64,000 nt of DNA from Nocardia beijingensis NBRC 16342 (GCF_001612785.1 NZ_BDBC01000054.1:1-64000); one strand, 5' to 3'; numbered from the stretch's first letter, positions 17,866-26,242 are shown. The notes: generated by a model not told the origin, from the letters alone. Made by a program: numbers and translations.

Positions 17866-18509
17866 CGATTCGGGTGGTGATCGCCGACGACCACGCCGCG
17901 ATCCGTGCGGGCCTGCGCATGATCCTGGACGTCGAGCACGATATCGAGGTGGTCGGCGAGGCCGCCGACGGCGATGTCGCGGTGGCGCAGGCCAAAGCGC
18001 TGCGGCCGCGGGTGGTGCTGATGGACGTGCGCATGCCGGGAGTGGACGGGATCACCGCCACCGAGCGGATCACCGCGGACGGCCTGGCGCAGGTGCTCAT
18101 CCTGACCACGTTCGACCTGGACGAGTACGTCTTTCGCGCACTGCGGGCGGGCGCATCGGGCTTCGTGCTGAAATCCACGTCGGGCCGGGCGCTGGTCGAG
18201 GCGGTGCGCGCGGTCGCGGCGGGCGACGGCGTGCTGGCTCCCGAGGTGACGCGCGCGGTGATCTCGGCGTTCGCCGCCTCGAATCAGGCTGCCGGCCAAT
18301 CGGCTCCCGCGGGGCTCGGCGAACTCACCGAACGGGAACGCGAAGTGCTCGATTGCCTCGGCGACGGGCTGTCCAACGCGCAGATCGCGGGTCGGCTGTT
18401 CATCGGCGAAACGACCGTCAAGACGCACGTATCCCGGGTGCTGGCGAAACTCGGTGTGCGGTCGCGGGTTCAGGCCGCCATCGTGGCGCGTGAGATCCGC
18501 GACCGATAG
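17862..18509 (+). CDS. NarL/FixJ response regulator
   Basis: A 215-residue DNA-binding partner of the upstream kinase. The receiver domain (1-120) has the acidic pocket ADDH, phospho-acceptor Asp55 in VVLMDVRMPG, Thr in ILTTF and Lys in VLKSTSGR. A LuxR helix-turn-helix (about 150-212) reads LTEREREVLDCLGDGLSNAQIAG and ETTVKTHVSRVLAKLGV. It overlaps the kinase gene by four bases. Its stop directly abuts that of the convergent DUF952 gene (TAG then TCA). Confidence 0.94.
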   Translation: MTIRVVIADDHAAIRAGLRMILDVEHDIEVVGEAADGDVAVAQAKALRPRVVLMDVRMPGVDGITATERITADGLAQVLILTTFDLDEYVFRALRAGASGFVLKSTSGRALVEAVRAVAAGDGVLAPEVTRAVISAFAASNQAAGQSAPAGLGELTEREREVLDCLGDGLSNAQIAGRLFIGETTVKTHVSRVLAKLGVRSRVQAAIVAREIRDR

Positions 18510-18869
18510 TCACCCCGGGAGCGGGGCGAATGTCCCGTCCGCCGCGGGCAGGTACTCCGCCACTCCGGTGACCGCGCCCACCGGCAAAGGGCCGTACAGA
18601 TGCGGGAAGAGCATCGACTCCGGATCGGTCGGGACGCCGGGCTCCCATTTGATCGGCGACCCGACGCGGCCGGGGTCGATGCGCAGCAACACCAGATCGC
18701 GCCGCCCCGCGAACAAGCGATTCGCGGGCAGGTGCACCTGCCGCGGCGCGGAGAGATGGATGAACCCCGCTTCGGCCAGAGAGGGCGCACGGTACTCCCC
18801 CGTTTGCCGAGCGGAAAGCGATTCGTCCAAAGTGCATAGGTGAACCAGGGTGTGAGTGTCATAGGTCAC
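18510..18869 (-). CDS. DUF952 family protein
   Basis: A 119-residue cytosolic protein of the DUF952 family: VHLCTLDESLSARQTGEYRAPSL, then AGFIHLSAPRQVHLPANRLFAGRRDLVLLRID and MLFPHLYGPLPVGAV. The conserved FIHLS and FPHLYGPL blocks identify the family; members are related to glutathione-S-transferase-like or ADP-ribosyl-type folds, but no reaction is established. The GTG start has GGGAG about eight bases upstream. An overlapping longer frame upstream is not supported. Confidence 0.85.
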   Translation of the reverse strand: MTYDTHTLVHLCTLDESLSARQTGEYRAPSLAEAGFIHLSAPRQVHLPANRLFAGRRDLVLLRIDPGRVGSPIKWEPGVPTDPESMLFPHLYGPLPVGAVTGVAEYLPAADGTFAPLPG

Positions 18870-19146
18870 GGGTAATCTCCCGGTAGACAACTTAATCGGC
18901 CGATCGAGGTTGTGACGCAGCGCACATCGCCGACAGGACCTGAGGCGTTCGCCCGTAGCGAAATCCCTGGTCGTGTTATCGAAAACACACTGCTTCGTCC
19001 GCGGGAACAAAGTCCCCCGTCCCGAACGTCTGACAGAGTAGTCAATACCCCTGCTGGGAAGTAGCGGTAGCGAGCTCGTGGTGAGTGACCACGGGCCCCA
19101 CACCAGGTGAACGGTCGTCGGGACCGGGAGCCAGGACGGAGGAGTC
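18870..19146. other. Divergent intergenic region with leader of the zinc-ribbon gene
   Basis: 277 bases shared by DUF952 (minus) and the small zinc-ribbon gene (plus). It is richer in A/T than its surroundings around 18950-19050. GGGAACA near 19001 resembles a SigH/SigE -35 but the matching CGTT is only CGTC at an 18-base spacing, so I do not call a promoter. GGAGGAG directly before the ATG is a strong ribosome site. Confidence 0.35.
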
Positions 19147-19341
19147 ATGCCAGGAACCCTGACAAGCACCCCACTGACCGCGGTCGATCGTTGCGACCGC
19201 TGCGGGGCGGCGGCCCGAGTGCGCGCCGTATTGCCCGCGGGTGGAGAGTTGCTCTTCTGCCAGCACCACGCGAACGAACACATGGATCGACTGCGTGAGC
19301 TGGACGCCGTGATCGACACGGAGTCCGCTCCCGCGCTCTGA
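19147..19341 (+). CDS. Small zinc-ribbon protein (DUF7455-like)
   Basis: A 64-residue protein with CDRCGAAARVRAVLP and LFCQHHANEH: two Cys plus a Cys and His in a treble-clef-like arrangement typical of the small actinobacterial DUF7455 proteins found near sigma factor genes. Function is unknown; RNA polymerase or nucleic-acid contact is only a guess. GGAGGAG four bases ahead of the ATG is a strong ribosome site. A clear hairpin terminator follows, so it is a single-gene transcript. Confidence 0.8.
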   Translation: MPGTLTSTPLTAVDRCDRCGAAARVRAVLPAGGELLFCQHHANEHMDRLRELDAVIDTESAPAL

Positions 19342-19398
19342 TCTGCTCCTCGCGTCCTGACACAACAGCATCGGACAACAGAACACCGTTTCCACCGG

Positions 19399-19426
19399 CA
19401 GCGGGCGACCCACAGGTCGCCCGCTG
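19399..19426. terminator. Strong hairpin between the zinc-ribbon and tetR genes
   Basis: CAGCGGGCGACC (19399-19410) pairs perfectly with GGTCGCCCGCTG (19415-19426) across a four-base loop. It lies between two convergent genes and could end transcription from either side, although no T run follows. Confidence 0.7.
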
Positions 19427-19445
19427 CTCGTGTGTCCGGCGGCGG

Positions 19446-20192
19446 TCAGTCCGCGCCGAGGATGCCGTCCAGCAGCCTGGCCAGGCCGTATTCGAACGCG
19501 CCGTCCGGGTCGGCCGGCGCCTGGTACAGCTCACCCACCGCCGCCCCGACGCGTGCGGCGAGCGGGAACCGGCTCGGCGGCATCACCTCGGCCAGCAGCG
19601 GTCCGTGCACTTCCCACCACCGCGCGTCGCTCATGCGCGCGGTCTCCCGAGCGGCCGCCACGGCCATGCGCGCGTTGCCGGTGGCGAATTCCGACAGCAC
19701 GGCGATGACCCGGTCCATCACCACGTCGGGCAGGCCGAGTCCGTCTATCGCGGCCAGCTGCCGCTCGTACCGACGCATCCGTCCCGGGCCGAGCACGAGC
19801 CGCCAGGGGGACACCTCGAGCAGCCAGGGATGCGTGAGCAGCTCCGCGCGGATCCGGCGGGCCACGGCGGCGAGGCGCTCCCGCGGCGGCAGATCGGCGG
19901 GAATGGGGGCGTCCTCCTCTGCCACCGCGTCGACCATGAGCGCCGTCAGCGCCTCCTTGCTCGGCACGTAGGTGTAGAGACTCATCGGCCGCAGCCCCAG
20001 CTCGGCGGCGACCGTGCGGATGGAGACCTTCTCGTAGCCCTGCCGGTCGGCGAGCGCGACCGCCGTCGCGACCACCGCGTCCACGCTGACCGCCTGTTTC
20101 GGTCCACGTGCCGCCGGACGCGGCGGAAGTTCGTGCCGCCACAGCAAGCTCATCAGCCGCTGGGCCTCGTCGGAGGTGACGTCGTCGCTCAC
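19446..20192 (-). CDS. TetR-family repressor with tetracycline-repressor-type C-terminus
   Basis: A 248-residue regulator. The helix-turn-helix lies at about residues 50-90 (VSIRTVAAELGLRPMSLYTYVPSKEALTALM); the rest resembles the TetR_C ligand domain (GPGRMRRYERQLAAIDGLGLPD). GTG at 20192, five bases behind GAGGAG, is the likely start, which leaves a GTGTACG/CGTACAC inverted repeat upstream; longer frames begin inside that repeat. It is divergent from the SNF2 helicase gene and probably represses it and itself. The ligand is unknown. Confidence 0.88.
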   Translation of the reverse strand: MSDDVTSDEAQRLMSLLWRHELPPRPAARGPKQAVSVDAVVATAVALADRQGYEKVSIRTVAAELGLRPMSLYTYVPSKEALTALMVDAVAEEDAPIPADLPPRERLAAVARRIRAELLTHPWLLEVSPWRLVLGPGRMRRYERQLAAIDGLGLPDVVMDRVIAVLSEFATGNARMAVAAARETARMSDARWWEVHGPLLAEVMPPSRFPLAARVGAAVGELYQAPADPDGAFEYGLARLLDGILGAD

Positions 20193-20218
20193 TGGCTCCT
20201 CGGAACCGATCCGGTACC

Positions 20219-20246
20219 GTGTACGTTGTCCCATTACTCCGTACAC
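20219..20246. promoter_or_regulatory. Candidate TetR operator between tetR and the SNF2 gene
   Basis: Perfect seven-base arms GTGTACG (20219-20225) and CGTACAC (20240-20246) separated by 14 bases lie in the only gap between the divergent genes. Size and position are those of a TetR-family operator. Confidence 0.55.
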
Positions 20247-20310
20247 CATACGTTGATTTGAGGGGTGCGCCCTGCTCAGCACACAGGTCACTTATCTACC
20301 GGATCGGCAC

Positions 20311-22077
20311 ATGTTCGCGCTCTGGACCTGGCTCGGACACGCCCCCGGTCCCGCCCCCGCAGGCACAGGTGACCGCGAGACCATCGCGCTGGCCGTCCCC
20401 GTCGGCGCGGACGGGGGCCTCGAGATCGTCGACGTGGACGCCGCACTGGTCGATCCCGAGACCTTCGCCGACTCGCGCCTCGAGCACCCGGGAGAGTCGG
20501 TCCTGGCCTGGCAACGGGTGGTGCGTACCGTGCTGGCCGACCCTGCCGGGGAGCCGCAGGCACCCGACGCCGAGGCCATGCCCATCGCGGCGCACGCCGT
20601 GCCCGACGCGTCCGGCACGGCCGTCGTCTCCGCACAACGGGCGCTGGGTGTGCTGCGCGACACCGAGGCGGTCGCCGCGGACCTGCGCGCCACGCTGAAG
20701 GCCCGGCTGCGGCCCTATCAGGCGCGCGGTGTCGGCTGGCTGCGCGAAACGGTGGCCGCGCACGGTGGGGCGGTGCTCGCCGACGAGATGGGGCTCGGCA
20801 AGACCGTGCAGACCATCGGGTTCCTGCTCGACCGGGCCGAGGCCGGTCCGCAGCTGGTGGTGTGCCCGACCTCACTGGTCGGCAACTGGGCCCACGAGAT
20901 CGGCCGGTTCGCGCCGGGGCTGCGCGTGGTCGTGTGGCGCGGCGGCGCCGTCGACGCCGAGGCCGCGACGATCGTCATCGCCGGTTACCCGACGCTGCGT
21001 CTGCACGGGCAGCTGCTGTCCCAGCGGAGCTGGGCGACGGCCGTGTTCGACGAGGCGCAGGCGCTGAAGAACCCCCGCACCCAGGTCGCGAAGGCGGCGC
21101 GCGCGCTCGACGCGGCCGCGACAGTCGCGCTGACCGGCACGCCGGTGGAGAACCACCTCGACGAGCTGTGGGCCCTGCTGCACCTGGTGGCGCCGCGGCT
21201 GTTCGGGCACCGGACGCAGTTCCGGCGGCGCTTCGTCCGGCCGATCCACGAGGGTTCGGCCGCCGCCGCGGCACGGTTGCGCGACACCGTCGAACCGGTG
21301 GTGCTCGCCCGCACGAAGCGTCAGGTCGCCGCCGCGCTGCCCGCGAAGATCCACAGCGACCTGCTCTGCGACCTCACCGCCGAACAGGAACTGCTCTACG
21401 ACCACCTGCTCGACAAGGCCATCGATGACGGATTCGGCGCGGGCATCGAGCGCCACGGCCGGGTACTGGCCGCGCTGACGGCCCTCAAGCAGGTGTGCAA
21501 CCACCCCGGGCTGATCACCGGCGAACTCGACGAGCTGGCGGGCCGGTCCGGGAAACTCGACCTGTGCACCGACATCATCGCCGCCAATCTCGAAACCGCC
21601 AGCCCGACATTGATTTTCACGCAGTACCGGCAGACCGGTGAGCTGCTGGTGCGGCATCTCGCCGAGCGGTTCGGTGTGCGCGCGCCGTTCTTCCACGGCG
21701 GCCTCTCGCAGGCCGAGCGCGCCGAGATCGTCACCGGCTTCCAGGCCGAGGACGGGCCGCCGGTGCTGGTGCTCAGCCTGCGCGCGGCGGGCACCGGGCT
21801 CACGCTGACCCGGGCCGCCGACGTCGTCCATTTCGATCGCTGGTGGAACCCGGCGGTGGAGGCGCAGGCCTCCGACCGGGTGCACCGGATCGGCCAGACC
21901 CGCACGGTCACCGTCACCACGCTCACCTCGACCACCACCGTGGAGGAGCACATCGCGGGCATGCACGGCCGCAAGGCCGCGCTGCGCGACCTCGGCGACG
22001 CGGCGGGCATCGCGGCGCTGGCCGCGCTGGACGACGCCCAGCTGATCGAGATCCTGCGCCGCAAGAGGGAGAACTGA
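20311..22077 (+). CDS. SNF2/RapA-type DNA helicase
   Basis: A 588-residue superfamily 2 ATPase. The N-terminal 125 residues are unassigned; then come LRPYQARGVGWL, Walker A DEMGLGKT (158-165), DEAQALKN (motif II), LTGTPVEN (motif III), FTQYRQTGELLV (IV), SLRAAGTGLTLTRA (V) and DRWWNPAVEAQASDRVHRIGQ-type motif VI. It resembles the C-terminal part of mycobacterial HelZ but lacks most of that protein's N-terminal half. It overlaps the SWIM gene (TGATG). TATCTA ten bases ahead of the ATG could be its -10. Duplex DNA translocation or nucleoprotein remodelling is expected. Confidence 0.92.
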   Translation: MFALWTWLGHAPGPAPAGTGDRETIALAVPVGADGGLEIVDVDAALVDPETFADSRLEHPGESVLAWQRVVRTVLADPAGEPQAPDAEAMPIAAHAVPDASGTAVVSAQRALGVLRDTEAVAADLRATLKARLRPYQARGVGWLRETVAAHGGAVLADEMGLGKTVQTIGFLLDRAEAGPQLVVCPTSLVGNWAHEIGRFAPGLRVVVWRGGAVDAEAATIVIAGYPTLRLHGQLLSQRSWATAVFDEAQALKNPRTQVAKAARALDAAATVALTGTPVENHLDELWALLHLVAPRLFGHRTQFRRRFVRPIHEGSAAAAARLRDTVEPVVLARTKRQVAAALPAKIHSDLLCDLTAEQELLYDHLLDKAIDDGFGAGIERHGRVLAALTALKQVCNHPGLITGELDELAGRSGKLDLCTDIIAANLETASPTLIFTQYRQTGELLVRHLAERFGVRAPFFHGGLSQAERAEIVTGFQAEDGPPVLVLSLRAAGTGLTLTRAADVVHFDRWWNPAVEAQASDRVHRIGQTRTVTVTTLTSTTTVEEHIAGMHGRKAALRDLGDAAGIAALAALDDAQLIEILRRKREN

Positions 22078-22631
22078 TGGCGGACAACGAGTTCGGCTAC
22101 ACGCCATGGGGCATGGACTGGGTGCGGCTGGCCGAGCCGCTGCACCAGACCCGGCCGGACCCGCTGTTGCCCCGCGCCCGCAGCATCGCGCGCAACAACG
22201 GCGTCCAAGCCACCGTCGAGGGAGGCGAGGTGCGGGCCACCATCCACCGGGGCGGTCAGGCGTCGGTGACGCGGGTGGAGGTGGCCCCGCTGTCCCGGCA
22301 GACCATCACCGCGATCGCCGCGGTCGCGCCGGAACCGGCCATGCCCACCGACGACATGCATCGCGCGATCAGCGCGGCCGGGATCGCGCTCGCGCCTGTC
22401 CTCGCGGGGACCGACTGTTCGTGCACGGCACGCAAGACGCGGTGCGTGCACGTCCTGGCCGTCTTCTACGAGATGGCGCGGCGAGTCGACGAGGATCCCC
22501 GCCTCGGCTTGGCGATCCAGGGCTATTTCGCCGCGGCGCCGCGGGATTCGGACGAGCAGGCACCGGCGACGCGGTGGACGCCGATCAGCGCGCTCGACCC
22601 TCGGCGCTTCTTCACGACGACGCCGCGCTGA
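22077..22631 (+). CDS. SWIM zinc-finger protein paired with the SNF2 helicase
   Basis: A 184-residue protein whose SWIM finger is CSCTARKTRCVHV (Cys114, Cys116, Cys123, His125), a zinc site seen in nucleic-acid-binding proteins coupled to SNF2 ATPases. Upstream sequence GVQATVEGGEVRATIHRG and VEVAPLSRQ is the beta-rich part seen in such partners. The ATG shares one base with the helicase stop (TGATG), so translation is coupled. The pair is a conserved actinobacterial module; its role in DNA or chromosome maintenance is not established. Confidence 0.88.
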   Translation: MADNEFGYTPWGMDWVRLAEPLHQTRPDPLLPRARSIARNNGVQATVEGGEVRATIHRGGQASVTRVEVAPLSRQTITAIAAVAPEPAMPTDDMHRAISAAGIALAPVLAGTDCSCTARKTRCVHVLAVFYEMARRVDEDPRLGLAIQGYFAAAPRDSDEQAPATRWTPISALDPRRFFTTTPR

Positions 22632-22649
22632 ACCGCGCGACGACATCGG

Positions 22650-22775
22650 AGCCCGCGGGCCACCCGGCTCACTCCGGTTCCTGGCCCGGAAGCGGAAACT
22701 GCGCACGCCGGTGTCGATCTCGACGTCGGTGAAGCCGATGCGGCGCAGCCGGTCGCTCGGGTCGCGGGCCGGGTC
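22650..22775 (-). pseudogene. Remnant of a methyltransferase C-terminus
   Basis: On the minus strand one frame reads ARDPSDRLRRIGFTDVEIDTG then VRSFRFRARNR, the characteristic final strand pair of small class I SAM-dependent methyltransferases. No upstream methyltransferase domain exists: the same bases and those further upstream encode an AraC-like tail on the other strand. I read it as a fossil fragment; the limits are approximate. Confidence 0.45.
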
Positions 22776-22856
22776 GGGTACGCGACGCCCAGCGCGTACG
22801 TCGCGGCTTTCCGGCGGGCGATCGGCGTCCCGCCGGGGCGGTATTTCGCCGGATGA
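22707..22856 (+). pseudogene. Remnant of an AraC-family regulator C-terminus
   Basis: The plus-strand frame ending in TGA at 22854-22856 reads AGRVGYATPSAYVAAFRR then AIGVPPGRYFAG, which is the second helix-turn-helix end of an AraC/XylS regulator (GY..PSAF..AFRR..G.PPGRY). The preceding 200 residues expected for the family are missing; upstream in frame is unrelated sequence. There is no start codon or ribosome site, so this is a truncated leftover abutting the SDR stop. Confidence 0.55.
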
Positions 22857-23597
22857 TCAGGCGTTGGTGCCGCTGTCCACGGTGAGGAACGCGCCGGTCA
22901 CGCTGCGGCCGGACGGCCCGGCGAGAAAGGCGACGGCGGCAGCGACATCGTCGGCGGCGCCGAAGCGGCCCAGCGCGGTGCGGTCGCGCTGCCGCTCCGC
23001 GTGCGCGCCGTCGCCCGGGTTCATGTCGGTGTCGGTGGAGCCAGGCTGCACGAGGTTGACGGTGATCGCACGCGGGCCCAGTTCGCGCGCCAGCGCCTTG
23101 GTGAAGCCGTTGAGGGCGGACTTGCTGAGGTTGTAGAGCGTCACCCCGTCGAATGGGGCGTGATCGGTCAGGTTGGTCCCGATGCTGATGATCCGCCCGC
23201 CGTCGGTCATGTGCGCGACCGCGGCCTGCGCACCGACGAACGCGGCACGAGCGTGCACGTCGAGCGCGTTGTCGATCTCCTCGACGGTGAATTCCCCGAA
23301 TGGCTTCGCCGGGAAGATCCCCGCGTTGTTGACCAGGATGTCCAGCCCGCCGAGTGCGGACGCCGCGCGGTCGACCGCTGTGCGCACGGCGGTGGCGTCG
23401 GCGCTGTCGGCCCGGATTGCGACGGCTCGGCGTCCGAGCGCCTCCACCTCGCCGACCACCGTCTTCGCCTGCTCTTCGGCGTGCTGGTAGGTCAGCGCCA
23501 CGTCCGCGCCCGCGGCCGCGAGGCGGCGCACGATCGCCGCCCCTATCCCCCGGCTACCCCCGGTGACCAGCGCGACCTTGCCCGTCAACTCCGGCAT
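22857..23597 (-). CDS. Short-chain dehydrogenase/reductase
   Basis: A 246-residue classical SDR. Cofactor loop TGGSRGIGA (12-20), NNAGIFPAKPF (90-100) and catalytic Tyr155/Lys159 in YNLSK are intact; the usual Ser position reads IGT (Thr141). Ends VTGAFLTVDSGTNA. It probably reduces or oxidises a carbonyl with NADP(H) (the Arg in GGSRG favours NADP). The ATG follows AAGGAG. It is divergent from a TetR gene, with matching 10-base elements on both sides of the gap, so TetR control is likely. Confidence 0.92.
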   Translation of the reverse strand: MPELTGKVALVTGGSRGIGAAIVRRLAAAGADVALTYQHAEEQAKTVVGEVEALGRRAVAIRADSADATAVRTAVDRAASALGGLDILVNNAGIFPAKPFGEFTVEEIDNALDVHARAAFVGAQAAVAHMTDGGRIISIGTNLTDHAPFDGVTLYNLSKSALNGFTKALARELGPRAITVNLVQPGSTDTDMNPGDGAHAERQRDRTALGRFGAADDVAAAVAFLAGPSGRSVTGAFLTVDSGTNA

Positions 23598-23614
23598 CGG
23601 TACTCCTTCAATTT

Positions 23615-23624
23615 TGTGTCGATC
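23615..23624. promoter_or_regulatory. Operator-like 10-mer, SDR side
   Basis: TGTGTCGATC here is repeated as its exact inverse at 23680-23689, next to the TetR start. Both lie next to A/T-rich stretches that look like promoters. Together they suggest a repressor site in front of each divergent gene. Confidence 0.45.
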
Positions 23625-23679
23625 AGTACATAAATAGCCAAGCGCATTCGCCGCCACGGTGTCAAGGGGTATATTTAAC

Positions 23680-23689
23680 GATCGACACA
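23680..23689. promoter_or_regulatory. Operator-like 10-mer, TetR side
   Basis: GATCGACACA is the exact inverse of the element at 23615-23624 and sits 12 bases ahead of the tetR ATG, beside TATATTTAA. It could also overlap the Shine-Dalgarno region AGAAAGG. Confidence 0.45.
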
Positions 23690-23701
23690 GAAAGGTCCGG
23701 C

Positions 23702-24304
23702 ATGGCTGAACGGGGACGACCGCGCGCCTTCGATCGCGCCGAGGCGTTGCGCCGCGCCATGGAGGTGTTCTGGGAGCACGGCTACGAGGGCGCGTCGATG
23801 AGCGACCTCACCGCCGCGATGGGGATCAACTCCCCCAGCCTGTACGCCGCGTTCGGCGGCAAGGAGGCGCTGTTCCGCGCGGCCGTCGAGCTCTACGGGC
23901 ACACCGACGGCGGCTACACCGCCCGCGCGCTGCGCGAGCAACCCACCGCGCGAGCGGCCGTCGAGGCGATGCTGCGGGACAACGCGGCGGCCTACACCGA
24001 AGCGAACAAGCCGCACGGGTGCATGGTGGTGCTCGCGGGTTCCACCTACACCACCCGCAACACCGGCGTTCGTGACTTTCTGATCGACAAGCGCCGCGCG
24101 ACCACCGAAGACATCCGGCGACGGCTCGAGCGCGGCGTCGCCGAGGGCGATCTGCCGCCGGGCACCGACACCGCGGCGCTCGCCGGTTTCTACACCACGG
24201 TCCTCTACGGCCTGTCCATCCAGGCGCGAGACGGCGCGTCGCCGGCGGAACTCACCGCGTCGATCGACTGCGCCATGGCCGCCTGGCCCGCCCCCGCCCG
24301 CTGA
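23702..24304 (+). CDS. TetR/AcrR-family regulator
   Basis: A 200-residue repressor. The N-terminal helix-turn-helix reads ALRRAMEVFWEHGYEGASMSDLTAAMGINSPSLYAAFGGKEALF, the form with FW.HGYE and INSPSLYAAFG that is common in regulators of divergent oxidoreductase genes. The ligand domain contains a HGCMVV motif near residue 106 with a Cys, which may sense an electrophile or thiol stress (inference). It is divergent from the SDR gene and ends four bases from the convergent helicase stop. Confidence 0.9.
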   Translation: MAERGRPRAFDRAEALRRAMEVFWEHGYEGASMSDLTAAMGINSPSLYAAFGGKEALFRAAVELYGHTDGGYTARALREQPTARAAVEAMLRDNAAAYTEANKPHGCMVVLAGSTYTTRNTGVRDFLIDKRRATTEDIRRRLERGVAEGDLPPGTDTAALAGFYTTVLYGLSIQARDGASPAELTASIDCAMAAWPAPAR

Positions 24305-24307
24305 CGA

Positions 24308-26077
24308 CTACTTGCGGCGCAGCGCGGCGATGCGCTCACCGAGTTGCTCCGCGGTGGCCAATGCGGTCGGCGGCCCGCCGCACTCGCGGCGCAACTCGCC
24401 GTGGATCACGCCGTGCGGCTTCCCGGTGCGATGGTGGTGCATCGCCACCAGGCTGTTGAGTTCGCGCCGCAGCTCACCCAGCCGATCGGCGGTGGCGACC
24501 CGCTCGGCGGCGCCCGCCACTTGCGGGCCGGGATCGGGGACGGGCGCGCTGCGCTCGGCGACCTGTTTGGCCTGCCGCTCACGCAACAGCGCACGCATCT
24601 GCTCGGCGTCGAGCAGTCCGGGAATGCCCAGGTAGTCGGCTTCCTCGTCGCTTCCGGCGAACGTCGCGGTGCCGAAGGAAGATCCGTCGTAGATCACCTG
24701 GTCGAGTTCGGCGTCGGCGGCCAGCGCGACGAAGGACTTCTCCTGCTCGCCCGGCTCGTCCTGCTGCTTGTTCGCATCGATCAGCAGTTCATCGTCCAGG
24801 CCGTTCTTCTCCCGGTGCGGCTTGCCGATGACGTGGTCGCGCTGCAATTCCAGTTGCGCGGCCAGGTCCAGCAGCACCGGCACCGAGGGCAGGAACACGG
24901 TCGCGGTCTCGCCGGGCTTACGGGCGCGCACGAAACGCCCGATCGCCTGTGCGAAATACAACGGCGTCGAGGCGCTGGTCGCGTACACGCCGACGGCGAG
25001 GCGCGGCACGTCGACGCCCTCGGACACCATGCGGACCGCGACCATCCAGGGCTGGGTGCTGTTGCTGAATTCGGCGATGCGGTGGGAGGAAGCCGGGTCG
25101 TCGGACAGCACCAGCGCCGGCCTCTCGCCCGAGATGTGTTCCAGCAGTTCGGCGTAGTCGCGGGCACGGTCCTGGTCGGTGGCGATCACCAGACCGCCCG
25201 CGTCGGGCATGCCGGAGGCGCGCTTCTGGCGCAGCCTGATGTCGGCCGCGCGCAGCACCGCGGAGATCCAGTCGCCGGCCGGGTCGAGCGCGGTCCGCCA
25301 GGCGCGTGCGGTCTGCTCGGCGTTCAGCGGCTCGCCGAGGCGGGCGGAATACTCCTCGCCCGCGCTGTCGCGCCAGTGCGCTTCGCCGGAGTAGGCCAGG
25401 AAGACCACCGGCCGCACCACGCCGTCGGCGAGCGCCTCGGCGTAGCCGTAGGTGTGATCGGCGCGGGACTTCGGGAAGCCGGACTCGTCGGGTTCGTAGA
25501 CGACGAACGGAATCTGGCTGTCGTCGCTGCGGAACGGCGTACCGGTCAGGGCGAGGCGGCGGGTGGCGTCGCCGAACGCCTCCGCGGTCGCGTCGCCCCA
25601 GCTCTTGGCGTCACCCGCGTGATGGATCTCGTCGAGGATGACCAGCGTCCTGCGATTCTCGGTGCGCACACGGTGGCGCGACGGATGCGCGGCGACCTGC
25701 GCGTAGGTGACCACGACACCGTGATAGTCACCCGAGGTGCCACCGGTGGAGTTGGAGAACCGCGAGTCGAGCGCGAGCCCGGCACGCGCCGCCGACTGTG
25801 CCCACTGGTGCTTGAGATGTTCGGTGGGCGCCACCACGGTGATCTGGTCGACGGTGCGGTCGGCCAGCAGTTCGGCGGCCACGCGCAGCGCGAAGGTGGT
25901 CTTACCCGCCCCCGGCGTCGCCACGGCGAGGAAGTCCCGTGGTTTGGTGGCCAGATACTTCGTCAGCGCACGTCGCTGCCAGGCGCGCAGGGAGCCACCG
26001 GAGGTGGTGGTCACCGCTTCGGAATCGCCCGGCGTCTCTGTCTCTCCCGCCACAGCGGCGCCACCCGACCCAGTCAC
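24308..26077 (-). CDS. Superfamily 2 DEAD/DEAH-box helicase
   Basis: A 589-residue helicase of the RadD/XPB-like group. Walker A ATPGAGKTT (53-61), DEIHHA (motif II), ALTGTPFRSD (III), MVSEGVDVPRLAVG (V) and QAIGRFVRAR (VI) are all intact; the C-terminal 150 residues, with ELRRELNSLVAMHHHRTGKPHGVIHGELRREC, are specific to an actinobacterial family found next to YihY/DUF3039 genes near hrdB/sigB. The GTG is seven bases behind TAGGGT (complement of 26085-26090), indicating a leaderless message. DNA repair is a possible role. Confidence 0.9.
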   Translation of the reverse strand: MTGSGGAAVAGETETPGDSEAVTTTSGGSLRAWQRRALTKYLATKPRDFLAVATPGAGKTTFALRVAAELLADRTVDQITVVAPTEHLKHQWAQSAARAGLALDSRFSNSTGGTSGDYHGVVVTYAQVAAHPSRHRVRTENRRTLVILDEIHHAGDAKSWGDATAEAFGDATRRLALTGTPFRSDDSQIPFVVYEPDESGFPKSRADHTYGYAEALADGVVRPVVFLAYSGEAHWRDSAGEEYSARLGEPLNAEQTARAWRTALDPAGDWISAVLRAADIRLRQKRASGMPDAGGLVIATDQDRARDYAELLEHISGERPALVLSDDPASSHRIAEFSNSTQPWMVAVRMVSEGVDVPRLAVGVYATSASTPLYFAQAIGRFVRARKPGETATVFLPSVPVLLDLAAQLELQRDHVIGKPHREKNGLDDELLIDANKQQDEPGEQEKSFVALAADAELDQVIYDGSSFGTATFAGSDEEADYLGIPGLLDAEQMRALLRERQAKQVAERSAPVPDPGPQVAGAAERVATADRLGELRRELNSLVAMHHHRTGKPHGVIHGELRRECGGPPTALATAEQLGERIAALRRK

Positions 26078-26242
26078 GCAGACGACCCTAGCGGCCCGCC
26101 ACGGTGTGTCGCCAAACCGACGCGGCGGGCGCGACGGGCATCACACGGCCACCAGCCGGGACGCTGCGAGTTCACCGGACGCCCACCGACACATCGCGCA
26201 CACCCCATGCCGATCGCCGAAGTGCGCGATGCTGTAAGCACG

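Noticed and set aside
24344..26242. Upstream part of a 1013-residue plus-strand frame running into YihY
   Set aside because: Lies opposite the SF2 helicase and lacks recognisable domains; YihY begins at the ATG 26243.
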